DNA from: Microbacterium hydrothermale
GTDB lineage: Bacteria; Actinomycetota; Actinomycetes; Actinomycetales; Microbacteriaceae
Assembly (NCBI RefSeq): GCF_004854025.1
Contig: NZ_STGM01000008.1
Location: 62,001-126,000, forward strand
DNA length: 64,000 nucleotides
Direction of reading: 5' to 3'
Of this stretch, positions 1 through 8,276 are shown piece by piece (the stretch's first letter is position 1; each line of letters opens with the position of its first letter). Both the position numbers and the translations under genes were made by a program. Under the pieces are notes generated by a model that did no database searches, had not been told where the DNA came from, and saw nothing but the letters and a program-made list of their open reading frames with translations.

Positions 1-110
1 ACGCGTGCGTGAGCAAAGCGCTCGCGCGTCGCGCCTTCGTACGAGCATTGCGTGTGTCAGGCCCGCTTGACACGCAGACCTTCGAATCAACCCTCCAGCG
101 AAAAGGCTGA
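1..110 (+). CDS. ylxR: YlxR (DUF448) family protein, C-terminal end only
   Basis: This is the last 35 codons of a gene that begins before the window; the reading frame enters at base 3 and stops with TGA at 108-110. The visible tail contains ARRAFVRALRVSGPLD, which matches the arginine-rich C-terminal part of actinobacterial YlxR proteins (small RNA-binding proteins encoded between nusA and infB). Its position 93 bp upstream of infB is the classical place for ylxR. Function cannot be judged further from the fragment. The 111-203 gap to infB holds a short CCGC/GCGG hairpin and the infB ribosome-binding site, with no clear promoter, so infB is probably co-transcribed with ylxR. Confidence 0.75.
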   Translation, partial: ACVSKALARRAFVRALRVSGPLDTQTFESTLQRKG

Positions 111-203
111 ACGGCTATGGACACGAAGTGAACGGCTCGAAATGAGACCCGTCCGCAACTAGCGGTCTGCCCTGTCCGGGGTAGGCCCTCAGACAGGAGA
201 ATT

Positions 204-3011
204 GTGGCAAAACCACGCGTGCACGAGATCGCTTCCGAGCTCGGCGTCGACAGCAAGGTCGCGCTTGCGAAGCTGAAGGAGCTCGGCGAGTTCGTCAAGA
301 GCCCCTCATCCACCATCGAGCCCCCCGTGGCTCGCAAGCTCCGCGCCGCCCTCGCGGCCGAGGGCTCCTCCGGATCGTCGGATGCCAAGCCCGCCGCCCC
401 CGCGGCGCGCCCCGGTTCCGGCGCCCGTCCGGGCCCCGCCCGTCCGGCGGCCACCCCCGGCGCCCGTCCCTCGGGCCCGACCCCCGGACCCGCCAAGCCC
501 GCCGCGCCGGCGGCTCCCGCCGCAGCGCCCGCGCCCGCGGCATCCGCCCCGGCCGCCTCGGCTCCCGCGGCGTCGACCCCCGCTCCCTCCGCCCCGGCCA
601 AGCCCGGCGCGAAGCCCGCGGCTCCGTCGGCGGCGCCGACCCCCGGTGCCGGTGCGCCCAAGCCCGGCCCCAGCTCGCCTCCGCGTCCCGGTGGCGCGCG
701 TCCGGGCAACAACCCGTTCGCCTCGTCGCAGGGCATGGGCCAGCGTCCCGCCGGCCCCCGTCCGGGTAACAACCCGTTCGCGTCGGCGCAGGGCATGGGC
801 CAGCGCCCGACCCCCGGCAACATCCCGCGTCCCCAGGCTCCGCGTCCCGGTTCGCCGCGCCCCGGCGCGCCGCGCCCCGGCGGTGCCGGTCGTCCCGGCG
901 GCGGCGGTCGTCCCGGCGCCCCGTTCCAGCAGCGTCCCGGCGGTCCCGGTCGTCCCGGCGGTGCCGGTGGCGGCTTCCAGCGCCCCGGTGGCGGCGCTCC
1001 CGGCGGCGGTTTCGCCGGTCGTCCCGGTGGCGGCGGTGGCCGCGGCCGTGGTCCCGGCGGTGGCACCGCGGGTGCCTTCGGCAAGGGCGGCGGCAAGTCC
1101 AAGCAGCGTAAGTCGCGTCGGGCGAAGCGGCAGGAATTCGAGATGCGGTCGGCGCCGGTCGTCGGCGGCGTCAACGTCTCGAAGGGCAACGGCGAGATCA
1201 TCCGACTGCGCCGCGGTGCCTCCATCGCCGACTTCGCGGACAAGCTCGAGGCGCTGCGCGGCTACACCGTGCAGCCCGGCACGCTCGTGACCATCCTGTT
1301 CAACCTGGGCGAGATGGCCACCGCGACCGAGTCTCTCGACGAGGCCACCTTCGAGGTGCTCGGTGCCGAGCTCGGCTACAAGATCCAGATGGTCTCGCCC
1401 GAGGACGAAGACAAGGAGCTCCTCGAGGGCTTCGGTCTCGACCTCGACGCCGAACTCGAGGCCGAGAGCGAGGACGATCTCGAGATCCGTCCTCCCGTGG
1501 TCACCGTCATGGGCCACGTCGACCACGGTAAGACGCGACTGCTCGACGCTATCCGCCAGACCAACGTGGTCGCGGGCGAGGCCGGCGGCATCACGCAGCA
1601 CATCGGTGCGTACCAGATCTGGACCGAGCACGAGGGCATCGAGCGCGCGATCACCTTCATCGACACCCCGGGTCACGAGGCGTTCACCGCCATGCGTGCC
1701 CGTGGTGCGCAGGTGACCGACATCGCGATCCTCGTGGTCGCGGCCGACGACGGCATCATGCCCCAGACGGTCGAGGCGCTGAACCACGCCCAGGCGGCGA
1801 ACGTGCCGATCGTGGTCGCGGTGAACAAGGTCGACAAGCCCGACGCCAACCCGGCCAAGGTGCGCCAGCAGCTCACCGAGTACGGTCTGGTCGCCGAGGA
1901 GTACGGCGGAGACGTCATGTTCGTCGACGTCTCGGCCCGACAGAACCTCAACATCCAGGCTCTCCTGGATGCGGTCCTGCTCACCGCCGACGCCGGTCTC
2001 GACCTCACGGCCAACCCGAACAAGGCGGCCCGCGGTGTCGCGATCGAAGCGAAGCTCGACAAGGGCCGCGGTTCGGTCGCCACGGTGCTCATCCAGTCCG
2101 GAACCCTGCGCGTCGGTGACGCGATCGTCGCCGGAACGGCGTACGGCCGCGTCCGCGCGATGATGGACGAGAACGGCGAAGCGGTCGAAGAGGCCTACCC
2201 GTCGCGTCCCGTGCAGGTGCAGGGTCTCAACTCGGTTCCCCGCGCCGGCGACGTCTTCATCGTCACCGAAGAAGACCGCACCGCGCGTCAGATCGCCGAG
2301 AAGCGCGAAGCCGCCGAGCGCAACGCCCAGCTGGCCAAGGCCCGCAAGCGCATCTCGCTTGAGGACTTCACCCGCGCTCTCGAAGAGGGCAAGGTCGAGT
2401 CGCTCAACCTCATCATCAAGGGCGACGTGTCGGGTGCCGTCGAGGCGCTCGAGGAGTCGCTGCTCAAGATCGAGGTCGACGACAGCGTCCAGCTGCGCAT
2501 CATCCACCGCGGTGTGGGTGCGATCACCGAGTCGGACATCAACCTGGCCACGATCGACAACGCGATCGTGATCGGCTTCAACGTCCGCCCCGACACGAAG
2601 GCCCGTGAGCGTGCCGCCCGCGAGGGTGTGGACGTGCGGTTCTACTCGGTCATCTACAACGCGATCGACGACGTCGAGCAGTCGCTCAAGGGCCTGCTCA
2701 AGCCGGAGTTCGAAGAGGTGCAGTCGGGTGTCGCCGAGATCCGCGAGGTGTTCCGCTCCTCGAAGTTCGGCAACATCGCCGGTGTCATCGTGCGATCGGG
2801 AACGATCACGCGAAACGCCAAGGCCCGCGTCATCCGCGACGGTGTCGTGCTGGCCGACGGCCTGGCCATCGAGTCGCTGCGCCGCTTCAAGGACGACGTC
2901 ACCGAGGTCCGCACGGACTTCGAGTGCGGTATCGGCCTGGGCAAGTTCAACGACATCCAGGTCGGCGACGAGATCGAGACCACGGAGATGGTCGAGAAGC
3001 CGCGAGGCTGA
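204..3011 (+). CDS. infB: Translation initiation factor IF-2
   Basis: GTPase that delivers fMet-tRNA to the 30S subunit and promotes subunit joining; cytoplasmic. The 935-residue protein has an N-terminal IF2_N domain (about 1-55), a very long Ala/Pro/Gly/Arg linker (about 55-310) ending in a basic patch, a second N-domain segment (about 325-390), then the G domain with G1 GHVDHGKT (437-444), DTPGH (487-491) and NKVD (541-544), followed by the C-terminal beta-barrel and fMet-tRNA-binding domains. The linker carries two near-identical blocks around [13 protein letters not shown] (about residues 167-200). The GTG start follows ACAGGAG by 6 nt. Long low-complexity linkers are usual in actinobacterial IF-2. 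Downstream, 3012-3233 holds a 23-bp hairpin before rbfA. Confidence 0.98.
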   Translation: MAKPRVHEIASELGVDSKVALAKLKELGEFVKSPSSTIEPPVARKLRAALAAEGSSGSSDAKPAAPAARPGSGARPGPARPAATPGARPSGPTPGPAKPAAPAAPAAAPAPAASAPAASAPAASTPAPSAPAKPGAKPAAPSAAPTPGAGAPKPGPSSPPRPGGARPGNNPFASSQGMGQRPAGPRPGNNPFASAQGMGQRPTPGNIPRPQAPRPGSPRPGAPRPGGAGRPGGGGRPGAPFQQRPGGPGRPGGAGGGFQRPGGGAPGGGFAGRPGGGGGRGRGPGGGTAGAFGKGGGKSKQRKSRRAKRQEFEMRSAPVVGGVNVSKGNGEIIRLRRGASIADFADKLEALRGYTVQPGTLVTILFNLGEMATATESLDEATFEVLGAELGYKIQMVSPEDEDKELLEGFGLDLDAELEAESEDDLEIRPPVVTVMGHVDHGKTRLLDAIRQTNVVAGEAGGITQHIGAYQIWTEHEGIERAITFIDTPGHEAFTAMRARGAQVTDIAILVVAADDGIMPQTVEALNHAQAANVPIVVAVNKVDKPDANPAKVRQQLTEYGLVAEEYGGDVMFVDVSARQNLNIQALLDAVLLTADAGLDLTANPNKAARGVAIEAKLDKGRGSVATVLIQSGTLRVGDAIVAGTAYGRVRAMMDENGEAVEEAYPSRPVQVQGLNSVPRAGDVFIVTEEDRTARQIAEKREAAERNAQLAKARKRISLEDFTRALEEGKVESLNLIIKGDVSGAVEALEESLLKIEVDDSVQLRIIHRGVGAITESDINLATIDNAIVIGFNVRPDTKARERAAREGVDVRFYSVIYNAIDDVEQSLKGLLKPEFEEVQSGVAEIREVFRSSKFGNIAGVIVRSGTITRNAKARVIRDGVVLADGLAIESLRRFKDDVTEVRTDFECGIGLGKFNDIQVGDEIETTEMVEKPRG

Positions 3012-3062
3012 TCACACCTGGCGGGAGTCGCGTCTTCGGGCGCGGCTCCCGCTTCGGCCTGC

Positions 3063-3128
3063 GGGGGTGTGCATTCCCCCGAGCAGAGCGGGGCCCCTAC
3101 CCCGATGCTCGGAGGAATGCACACCCCC
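3063..3128. repeat. 23-bp inverted repeat (hairpin) between infB and rbfA
   Basis: Left arm 3063-3085 (starts GGGGGTGTGCATTCC) and right arm 3106-3128 are reverse complements at 22 of 23 positions, separated by 20 nt. There is no T-run after it, so it is not a standard intrinsic terminator. It could be a palindromic intergenic repeat or a processing/attenuation site between infB and rbfA. Confidence 0.85.
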
Positions 3129-3233
3129 TCCGGCCTACGCTGGGTGCAGCGTCGCCCAGCGCGGCCCTCACCCGGCGATGAGCCACGGGGGCACTCGTAC
3201 TCGCGGCGGTATGAAGAACAGAAGGAGAAGGCT

Positions 3234-3716
3234 GTGGCAGGGGAACGACAGGCACGCGTGGCGGACCGCATTCGCGTGGTGCTCGCGGAGCGCCTCGAGA
3301 AGGGGTTGCGCGACCCGCGGCTCGGATTCGTCACGATCACCGACGTACGGGTCACGGGCGACCTGCAGCGCGCCTCGGTGTTCTACACCGTGATGGGCGA
3401 CGAGGCGCACCGCGCCGACACCGCCGCGGCGCTGAAGTCCGCGACCGGGATGCTGCGCAGCGAGGTCGGCAAGCACCTCAACACGCGGCTCACTCCGTCG
3501 CTGGAGTTCATCCTCGACGGCATCCCCGAGAACGCCGATCACATCTCGGCGCTGCTGCGCGAGGCGCGCGAACGCGACGAGTCGGTCGCGGGTCTGGCCG
3601 CCTCGGCCGCGTACGCCGGCGAGGCCGATCCCTACGTGAAGCCCCGCGCGGACGAGGACGACGACCTCGACGACGATGAGGACGACGACGAAGACGACGA
3701 GGCCGCGCGCATCTGA
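3234..3716 (+). CDS. rbfA: 30S ribosome-binding factor A
   Basis: Small KH-like protein needed for late 30S maturation and 16S 5'-end processing. The GTG at 3234 is preceded by GAAGGAGAAGG and begins the conserved sequence AGERQARVADRIRVVLAERL; in-frame starts further upstream lie in the hairpin region and lack homology. The protein has 160 residues: the RbfA core with DPRLGFVTITDVRVTGDLQ (about 31-49) and a strongly acidic Asp/Glu tail (about 139-157), an extension common in actinobacterial RbfA. It follows infB by about 220 bp and is followed by a strong bidirectional terminator shared with convergent mutY. Confidence 0.95.
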   Translation: MAGERQARVADRIRVVLAERLEKGLRDPRLGFVTITDVRVTGDLQRASVFYTVMGDEAHRADTAAALKSATGMLRSEVGKHLNTRLTPSLEFILDGIPENADHISALLREARERDESVAGLAASAAYAGEADPYVKPRADEDDDLDDDEDDDEDDEAARI

Positions 3717-3731
3717 GCGTGCGGACCGTGA

Positions 3732-3772
3732 GGCCGGATGCCACCCCGAGCGGGCGGCATCCGGCCTTCTTC
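3732..3772. terminator. Bidirectional terminator between rbfA and mutY
   Basis: Perfect 11-bp stem GGCCGGATGCC (3732-3742) / GGCATCCGGCC (3756-3766), 13-nt loop, then TTCTTC. It sits just after the rbfA stop and faces the convergent mutY gene. The stem is built around the GGATGCC heptamer that recurs throughout the window. Confidence 0.8.
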
Positions 3773-3918
3773 GCGTTCTGGCGGTGTCCGCGGGCCGGGG
3801 CGGGCGGAACTCCTGAGGTTCCGCGTTCGGGGCGGCCGGGAAGGGGCTCGCGGGGGTCGCGGCGCGCGATTCTCCGGAGTTTCGCACGGGGCCGTCGCGG
3901 GGCTCGGGCCGAAGCGGG

Positions 3919-4797
3919 TCAGGATGCCGGGTGGCCCGGCAGGCGCAGGTGCTCGTCGATCGCCTCGACGAGGCCGTCGGCCACGAGCGAGTCGATCGCG
4001 CGATCGCGTTGCGCGGCATCCGGCCAGTCGGGCAGCACCGCGAAGAGGGGGACGGCGGCGGGAGCCGCGCCGCGGAGGGTCTTGAGCACTGCACCGCGGG
4101 CCTGTCGATCGCTTCCCTCGTAGGCGGCCTGCTTGCGCCGACGGTCTTCGGACTCGGGGTATCCGGCCGCGCGCCAGGCGCATTGCTTCGTCAGCGGGCA
4201 CGCCTCGCACTTGGGGGCCCGCGCCGTGCACACGATCGCGCCGAGCTCCATCGCCGCGGCGTTCACGATCGCCGCTGCGGCGACGTCGGCCGGGAGTTCG
4301 GCTTCCATGCGCTCGAGGTCGCGGCGGTGCGGCGGGCCGGGCTGGGCGCGACCCTCGACCGCGCGGGCGAGCACGCGCCGGGTATTCGTGTCGACGACGG
4401 GATGCCGATCGCCGTAGGCGAAGACCGCCACCGCGCGCGCGGTGTAGTCGCCGATGCCGGTGAGGGCGAGCAGGGCGTCCACGTCGTGCGGGACCACACC
4501 GTCGTGCCGATCGCGGATCTCGACCGCGGCGCGGTGCAGCCACAGGGCGCGGCGCGGGTAGCCGAGGTTGGCCCACTGGGTCACCGCGTCGCCCGGGGGA
4601 GAGGCGGCGAGATCGGTCGGCGTCGGCCAGCGCGCGAGCCACGCCTCGAGGTGCGGGATGACGCGGGCGACCGGGGTCTGCTGCAGCATGAACTCGCTCA
4701 CGAGGGTGCCCCACGCCCCGAAGCCCTCGCGGCGCCACGGCAGGTCGCGCGCGGCCCCGCGGTACCAGTCGATGAGCGGGGCGGCGAGTCCTGGCAT
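3919..4797 (-). CDS. mutY: A/G-specific adenine DNA glycosylase
   Basis: Base-excision repair enzyme that removes adenine mispaired with 8-oxoguanine. The 292-residue protein shows the HhH-GPD fold: catalytic Glu35 in SEFMLQQT, hairpin LTGIGDYTARAV (112-123), catalytic Asp136 in VVDTNTRRVL, and four cysteines C190-X6-C197-X2-C200-X5-C206 for the [4Fe-4S] cluster. The C-terminal NUDIX-like 8-oxoG recognition domain of E. coli MutY is much reduced, as is usual in actinobacterial forms of about 290 residues. The ATG at 4797 lies 6 nt after TAGGCT, so the mRNA is probably leaderless. The 3773-3918 gap is GC-rich with no gene. Confidence 0.95.
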   Translation of the reverse strand: MPGLAAPLIDWYRGAARDLPWRREGFGAWGTLVSEFMLQQTPVARVIPHLEAWLARWPTPTDLAASPPGDAVTQWANLGYPRRALWLHRAAVEIRDRHDGVVPHDVDALLALTGIGDYTARAVAVFAYGDRHPVVDTNTRRVLARAVEGRAQPGPPHRRDLERMEAELPADVAAAAIVNAAAMELGAIVCTARAPKCEACPLTKQCAWRAAGYPESEDRRRKQAAYEGSDRQARGAVLKTLRGAAPAAVPLFAVLPDWPDAAQRDRAIDSLVADGLVEAIDEHLRLPGHPAS

Positions 4798-4803
4798 CCG
4801 TCC

Positions 4804-4809
4804 AGCCTA
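4804..4809 (-). promoter_or_regulatory. -10 box of mutY (leaderless)
   Basis: TAGGCT on the minus strand, 6 nt before ATG 4797; matches the actinobacterial TANNNT -10 pattern and supports this start. Confidence 0.65.
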
Positions 4810-4929
4810 CGAGGCCTGGGGCGGGCGGGCCCTCGCCGATGAGCACCGATCGCGTTCATCGGTGGAGGGGGATGCCGCGCCCGGGCCGTCGCGGGGCGGC
4901 CGGAGCGGTCCGGTGTCGGCGGTCGATCG

Positions 4930-4935
4930 TAGGCT
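4930..4935 (+). promoter_or_regulatory. -10 box of the gene at 4942 (leaderless)
   Basis: TAGGCT 6 nt before ATG 4942. Confidence 0.65.
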
Positions 4936-4941
4936 GGAGGC

Positions 4942-5445
4942 ATGTCGAGTGAGAACGCCGTCGAGACCCTGCAGAGAAGTCTGCGCGACCTGATGCGGCA
5001 GAACAACCGCGCGGGGCGCGTGGTCGTCGCGGTCGACGCCCTCGATCTCGGCGCGGCGATGAAGTTCGCCGGTGATTTCGAGAAGGCGATCGCCGAGGAG
5101 GGAACGGCGGTGTTCCACGTCTCCGTCGCCGACGGGGCCCCGCAGGTGCGTGAATGGTTGATCGGACCCTTCCGTGCGGGCGACCCCTTCGGTCCCGACT
5201 ACGTCGCCCCGGCGGACGCGGTCCTCGTCGTCTCCGGACGCTTCCTGCACGACGCCGCCGTGCGGGGGCTCTGGAACTTCTCGATCTGGCTCGAGAGCAA
5301 TCCGCCGATCGGCGCCCCCCGCCCCGAGCTCCCGGACGCCGAGAAGCACTACCTCGCCACCGCGCGGCCGAAGGCGGCGGCATCCGTCATCGTCGAGAAC
5401 TCCGACCCCGCCCACCCCGTGCAGGTCTTCGGGGACTTCTGCTGA
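4942..5445 (+). CDS. Uridine-kinase-like protein lacking the P-loop
   Basis: A 167-residue cytosolic protein. The stretch DAVLVVSGRFLHDAAVRGLWNFSIWL (given here only by its ends: D about 92, L about 117) resembles the Walker-B region of actinobacterial uridine kinases, and RVVVAVDAL near residue 28 aligns with their first strand. The glycine-rich GXXGXGKT loop that should follow is absent: the sequence reads DALDLGAAMKF. The protein is also shorter than uridine kinases (about 200 residues). It is therefore probably not an active kinase; role unknown. It lies head-to-head with mutY and its TGA overlaps the truB ATG by 1 nt, so it is likely translated together with truB. Confidence 0.6.
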   Translation: MSSENAVETLQRSLRDLMRQNNRAGRVVVAVDALDLGAAMKFAGDFEKAIAEEGTAVFHVSVADGAPQVREWLIGPFRAGDPFGPDYVAPADAVLVVSGRFLHDAAVRGLWNFSIWLESNPPIGAPRPELPDAEKHYLATARPKAAASVIVENSDPAHPVQVFGDFC

Positions 5446-6338
5446 TGGTGCGCCCCGGCATCCTCCTGGTCGACAAGCCCGGAGGCATCACCAGCCATGA
5501 CGTCGTGTCGCGCGCTCGGCGGGCGCTCGGCACCCGCAAGATCGGCCACGCCGGCACGCTCGACCCGATGGCGACGGGCCTCCTCGTGCTCGGCGTCGAG
5601 GGGGCGACGCGCCTGCTGACCTACATCGTCGGCGCCGACAAGACGTACGAGGCGACCATCCTGCTGGGGGTGTCGACCGACAGCGACGACGCCGACGGGG
5701 TCGAGACCGCGCGGGCGGATGCCGACACCGTCGCCGCCGTCACCGAGACCGCGATCCGCGACGGCATCGCCGCGCTGACGGGTGAGATCGATCAGGTGCC
5801 GAGCACGGTGTCGGCGATCAAGGTCGACGGGCGCCGCGCCTACGACCTCGCCCGAGCGGGGGAGCAGGTCGAATTGAAGTCGCGGCGGGTCACCGTCTCG
5901 CGTTTCGACGTGCGCGCCACCCGCCGTGGACAGGGGACGATCGAGCTCGACGTCGTCGTCGACTGCACGAGCGGCACGTACATCCGCGCCCTCGCGCGCG
6001 ACCTCGGGCGCGCCCTCGGCGTGGGCGGGCACCTGACCGCCCTGCGCCGGACGCGCATCGGCGCGTTCGACGTCGCTGCGGCGGCATCCGTCGACGAGAT
6101 CTCCGAAGACGCCCTCATCGCGCCCGCCACCGCCGCGGCGGTCGTGATGGGCGCCCTCGCGGTCGGACCCGACGAAGCCCGCGACCTGCGCCACGGCAAG
6201 CGCATCGACGGCGGCGGCCGCCTCACCGGCCCCGTGGCCGCGGCGATCGACCCCGACGGCCTTCTGGTCGGCGTCGTCGAGAAGCGCGGCACGCAGCTCA
6301 AGAGCGTCATGAACATGCCCGAGGAGGTCGCGCGATGA
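5445..6338 (+). CDS. truB: tRNA pseudouridine(55) synthase
   Basis: Converts U55 in the tRNA T-loop to pseudouridine. The 297-residue protein has the family signature GHAGTLDPMATG with catalytic Asp40, the KTYEA and VPSTVSAIKVDGRRAYDLAR motifs, and a C-terminal PUA-like region rich in Asp/Gly. The ATG shares one base with the stop of the preceding gene, and its own stop overlaps the next ATG by four bases, so the three genes form a tight operon (4942-6703). Confidence 0.96.
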   Translation: MVRPGILLVDKPGGITSHDVVSRARRALGTRKIGHAGTLDPMATGLLVLGVEGATRLLTYIVGADKTYEATILLGVSTDSDDADGVETARADADTVAAVTETAIRDGIAALTGEIDQVPSTVSAIKVDGRRAYDLARAGEQVELKSRRVTVSRFDVRATRRGQGTIELDVVVDCTSGTYIRALARDLGRALGVGGHLTALRRTRIGAFDVAAAASVDEISEDALIAPATAAAVVMGALAVGPDEARDLRHGKRIDGGGRLTGPVAAAIDPDGLLVGVVEKRGTQLKSVMNMPEEVAR

Positions 6339-6703
6339 TCCTGTGGTTCACCCTCGTGCAGGTGGGTCTCGCGGTGCTCGCCGGACTCGTCGCGGTCGGC
6401 GCGGGCCTGATCGGACGGCGTCCGGGAGACGTCACCGTCGGGTCGCTCGCCCTCATCGAGCTGCTGCTCATCGTGCAGATCGTCGTGGCGATCATCGCTC
6501 CGTTCGCGGGCAACCCTCCCTCGGGCAGTCTGCTCGAGTTCTGGACCTACCTCGTGTCCGCGGCCCTCGTGCCGATCGCGGGCGTCGCGTGGGCGCTTCT
6601 CGAGCGCAGCCGCTGGAGCACCGTCGTCATGGGCGTCGCGGCCCTCGCGGTGGCCGTGATGGTCTGGCGCATGCACGTCATCTGGACCGTGCAGATCGCG
6701 TGA
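6335..6703 (+). CDS. Small four-helix membrane protein
   Basis: Unrecognised 122-residue protein with about four transmembrane segments (roughly 3-25, 35-58, 68-88, 95-115) and few loops. It starts in an ATGA overlap with truB, so its translation is coupled. Similar small membrane proteins near truB/ribF are seen in Microbacteriaceae, but no function is assigned. There is no signal peptide beyond the first helix and no recognisable motif. Confidence 0.75.
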   Translation: MILWFTLVQVGLAVLAGLVAVGAGLIGRRPGDVTVGSLALIELLLIVQIVVAIIAPFAGNPPSGSLLEFWTYLVSAALVPIAGVAWALLERSRWSTVVMGVAALAVAVMVWRMHVIWTVQIA

Positions 6704-6738
6704 GCGTGCTCCGCCGCTCGGCGGTGGCCCGGGCGAAC

Positions 6739-6744
6739 TAGAAT
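6739..6744 (+). promoter_or_regulatory. -10 box of the gene at 6754
   Basis: TAGAAT, 9 nt before ATG 6754; the transcript would be leaderless or have only 1-3 leader bases. Confidence 0.5.
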
Positions 6745-6753
6745 CGTCAGGTC

Positions 6754-7173
6754 ATGGCATCCACCACTCCCACCCGTTCCCGGGGGATGACCGGCATCGG
6801 CCGTGTCCTCGTCGTCGTCTACGGCATCATGGCGCTCGCCGCCACGGGCCGCTCCTTCGTGCAGATCGTGCGCGAGTTCGACGACGCCCCGGTGGCGTAT
6901 TCGCTGTCCGCTCTCGCCGCCGTCGTGTACATACTCGCGACGCTCGCCCTCGTGTTCTCCGCGCGACCGGCGTGGTACCGCGTGGCGTGGGTGGCGATCG
7001 GCTTCGAGCTCGTCGGGGTGCTGGTCGTCGGTACGCTGAGCCTCGTCCTGCCGGAGCTGTTCCAGCACCCGACCGTCTGGTCGGTGTACGGCTACGGGTA
7101 CCTCTTCATCCCCCTCGTGCTGCCGTTCCTCGGGCTGTGGTGGCTCGTGCGGCACCGCCGGGCGACGTCGTGA
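6754..7173 (+). CDS. Four-helix membrane protein, unknown function
   Basis: 139-residue protein with a short polar N-terminus and about four hydrophobic helices (about 14-35, 46-68, 77-100, 108-130). It ends in a GTGA overlap with ribF, so the two are translationally coupled. No family motif is evident. It may be a membrane partner or merely an operon neighbour of riboflavin metabolism; I cannot assign a function. Confidence 0.75.
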   Translation: MASTTPTRSRGMTGIGRVLVVVYGIMALAATGRSFVQIVREFDDAPVAYSLSALAAVVYILATLALVFSARPAWYRVAWVAIGFELVGVLVVGTLSLVLPELFQHPTVWSVYGYGYLFIPLVLPFLGLWWLVRHRRATS

Positions 7174-8114
7174 TCGTCTTCCGCGATCCCGCGGAGGTCC
7201 CCGCCGGTTTCGGTCCGACGGTCGTCGCGATCGGCAAGTTCGACGGCGTGCACACCGGCCACCGCGCGGTGATCGACCGGGCCCGCGTCGACGCGTCCGA
7301 CGGTGCCCGCGTGGTCGCCGTGACCTTCGACCGCAACCCGCTGAGCGTCCTGCGCCCGGAGAAGTGCCCCGCCGACGTCATCGGTCCGCACCAGAAGCTC
7401 GACCTGCTCGAGCGTGCCGGGGTGGATGCCACCCTGCTGCTGACCTTCGACGCGGCGCTGGCGGCGATCCCGGCGGAGGACTTCGTGCGCGGCATCCTGG
7501 TCGACGCCCTCGAGGCGCGCACGGTGCTCGTGGGGCGCGACTTCCGCTTCGGAGCCGGGGGAGCGGGAGACCCCGCACTTCTCGAGCGCATGGGTGAGGA
7601 GTTCGGCTTCCGTGTCGACGTCGTCGACGACGTCCGCGCCGTGCACGCCGATCGGCGCGTGTCGTCCACGTGGATCCGCGAAGCGCTGTCGGCCGGCGAC
7701 ATCGCCACGGCGGCCCGACTGCTCGGGCGCGCCCCCTCGGTGTGGGGCGAGGTCGTGCACGGGCTCAAGCGCGGGCGCGAGCTGGGGTACCCGACCGCGA
7801 ACCTCTCCGCCGACCTCGAGGGCTTCGTCCCCGCCGACGGCGTCTACGCCGGGTGGCTCGTCGACGTGGACGGGACTCGGCGCACGAGCTATCCCGCGGC
7901 GATCAGCGTCGGCACGAACCCCACGTTCGACGACGTGCACGCGCGCCAGGTCGAGGCGTACGTGATCGACGAGACCGGCCTCGACCTCTACGGCCACCAC
8001 GTCGAGGTGCGGTTCGTGGAGCGCGTGCGCGAGATGACGGCCTTCGACGGCATCGACGCGCTGCTCGTTCAGATGGCCGACGACGTGGACCGCGCGCGGG
8101 CGATCCTGCGCTGA
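7170..8114 (+). CDS. ribF: Bifunctional riboflavin kinase / FAD synthetase
   Basis: Phosphorylates riboflavin to FMN and adenylates FMN to FAD. The 314-residue protein has the nucleotidyltransferase domain first (about 1-180, with GKFDGVHTGH at 22-31, the adenylate-binding HXGH-type motif) and the riboflavin-kinase beta-barrel after it (about 185-310, with YPTANL and the NPTFD stretch). The GTG start lies inside the stop of the preceding membrane-protein gene (GTGA overlap). Convergent with the MFS gene beyond 8276. Confidence 0.96.
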   Translation: MIVFRDPAEVPAGFGPTVVAIGKFDGVHTGHRAVIDRARVDASDGARVVAVTFDRNPLSVLRPEKCPADVIGPHQKLDLLERAGVDATLLLTFDAALAAIPAEDFVRGILVDALEARTVLVGRDFRFGAGGAGDPALLERMGEEFGFRVDVVDDVRAVHADRRVSSTWIREALSAGDIATAARLLGRAPSVWGEVVHGLKRGRELGYPTANLSADLEGFVPADGVYAGWLVDVDGTRRTSYPAAISVGTNPTFDDVHARQVEAYVIDETGLDLYGHHVEVRFVERVREMTAFDGIDALLVQMADDVDRARAILR

Positions 8115-8187
8115 GCGACGCGGCGGGCCGGGGGTCGTTCGTGGGCAGGCTGCGGTCCCGATGCGCGTGCGCTTCGAGCGTCCGAAA

Positions 8188-8218
8188 CACCCGGAACGTT
8201 TCCTGATTCGTCCGGGTG
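8188..8218. terminator. Possible terminator between ribF and the MFS gene
   Basis: CACCCGGA (8188-8195) and TCCGGGTG (8211-8218) form a perfect 8-bp stem with a 15-nt loop between convergent genes. No T-run follows; modest support. Confidence 0.4.
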
Positions 8219-8276
8219 CCCTGGACAGTCGATGGGTTGTTCGGGCGGGGTCCGCCGCCGGACCGCCGCCGCGCGC

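Noticed and set aside
306..2507. Large open frame on the minus strand opposite infB
   Set aside because: Shadow frame: composition is Val/Asp/Arg-rich antisense of a GC-rich gene, with no motif, ribosome-binding site or promoter; infB is unquestionable.
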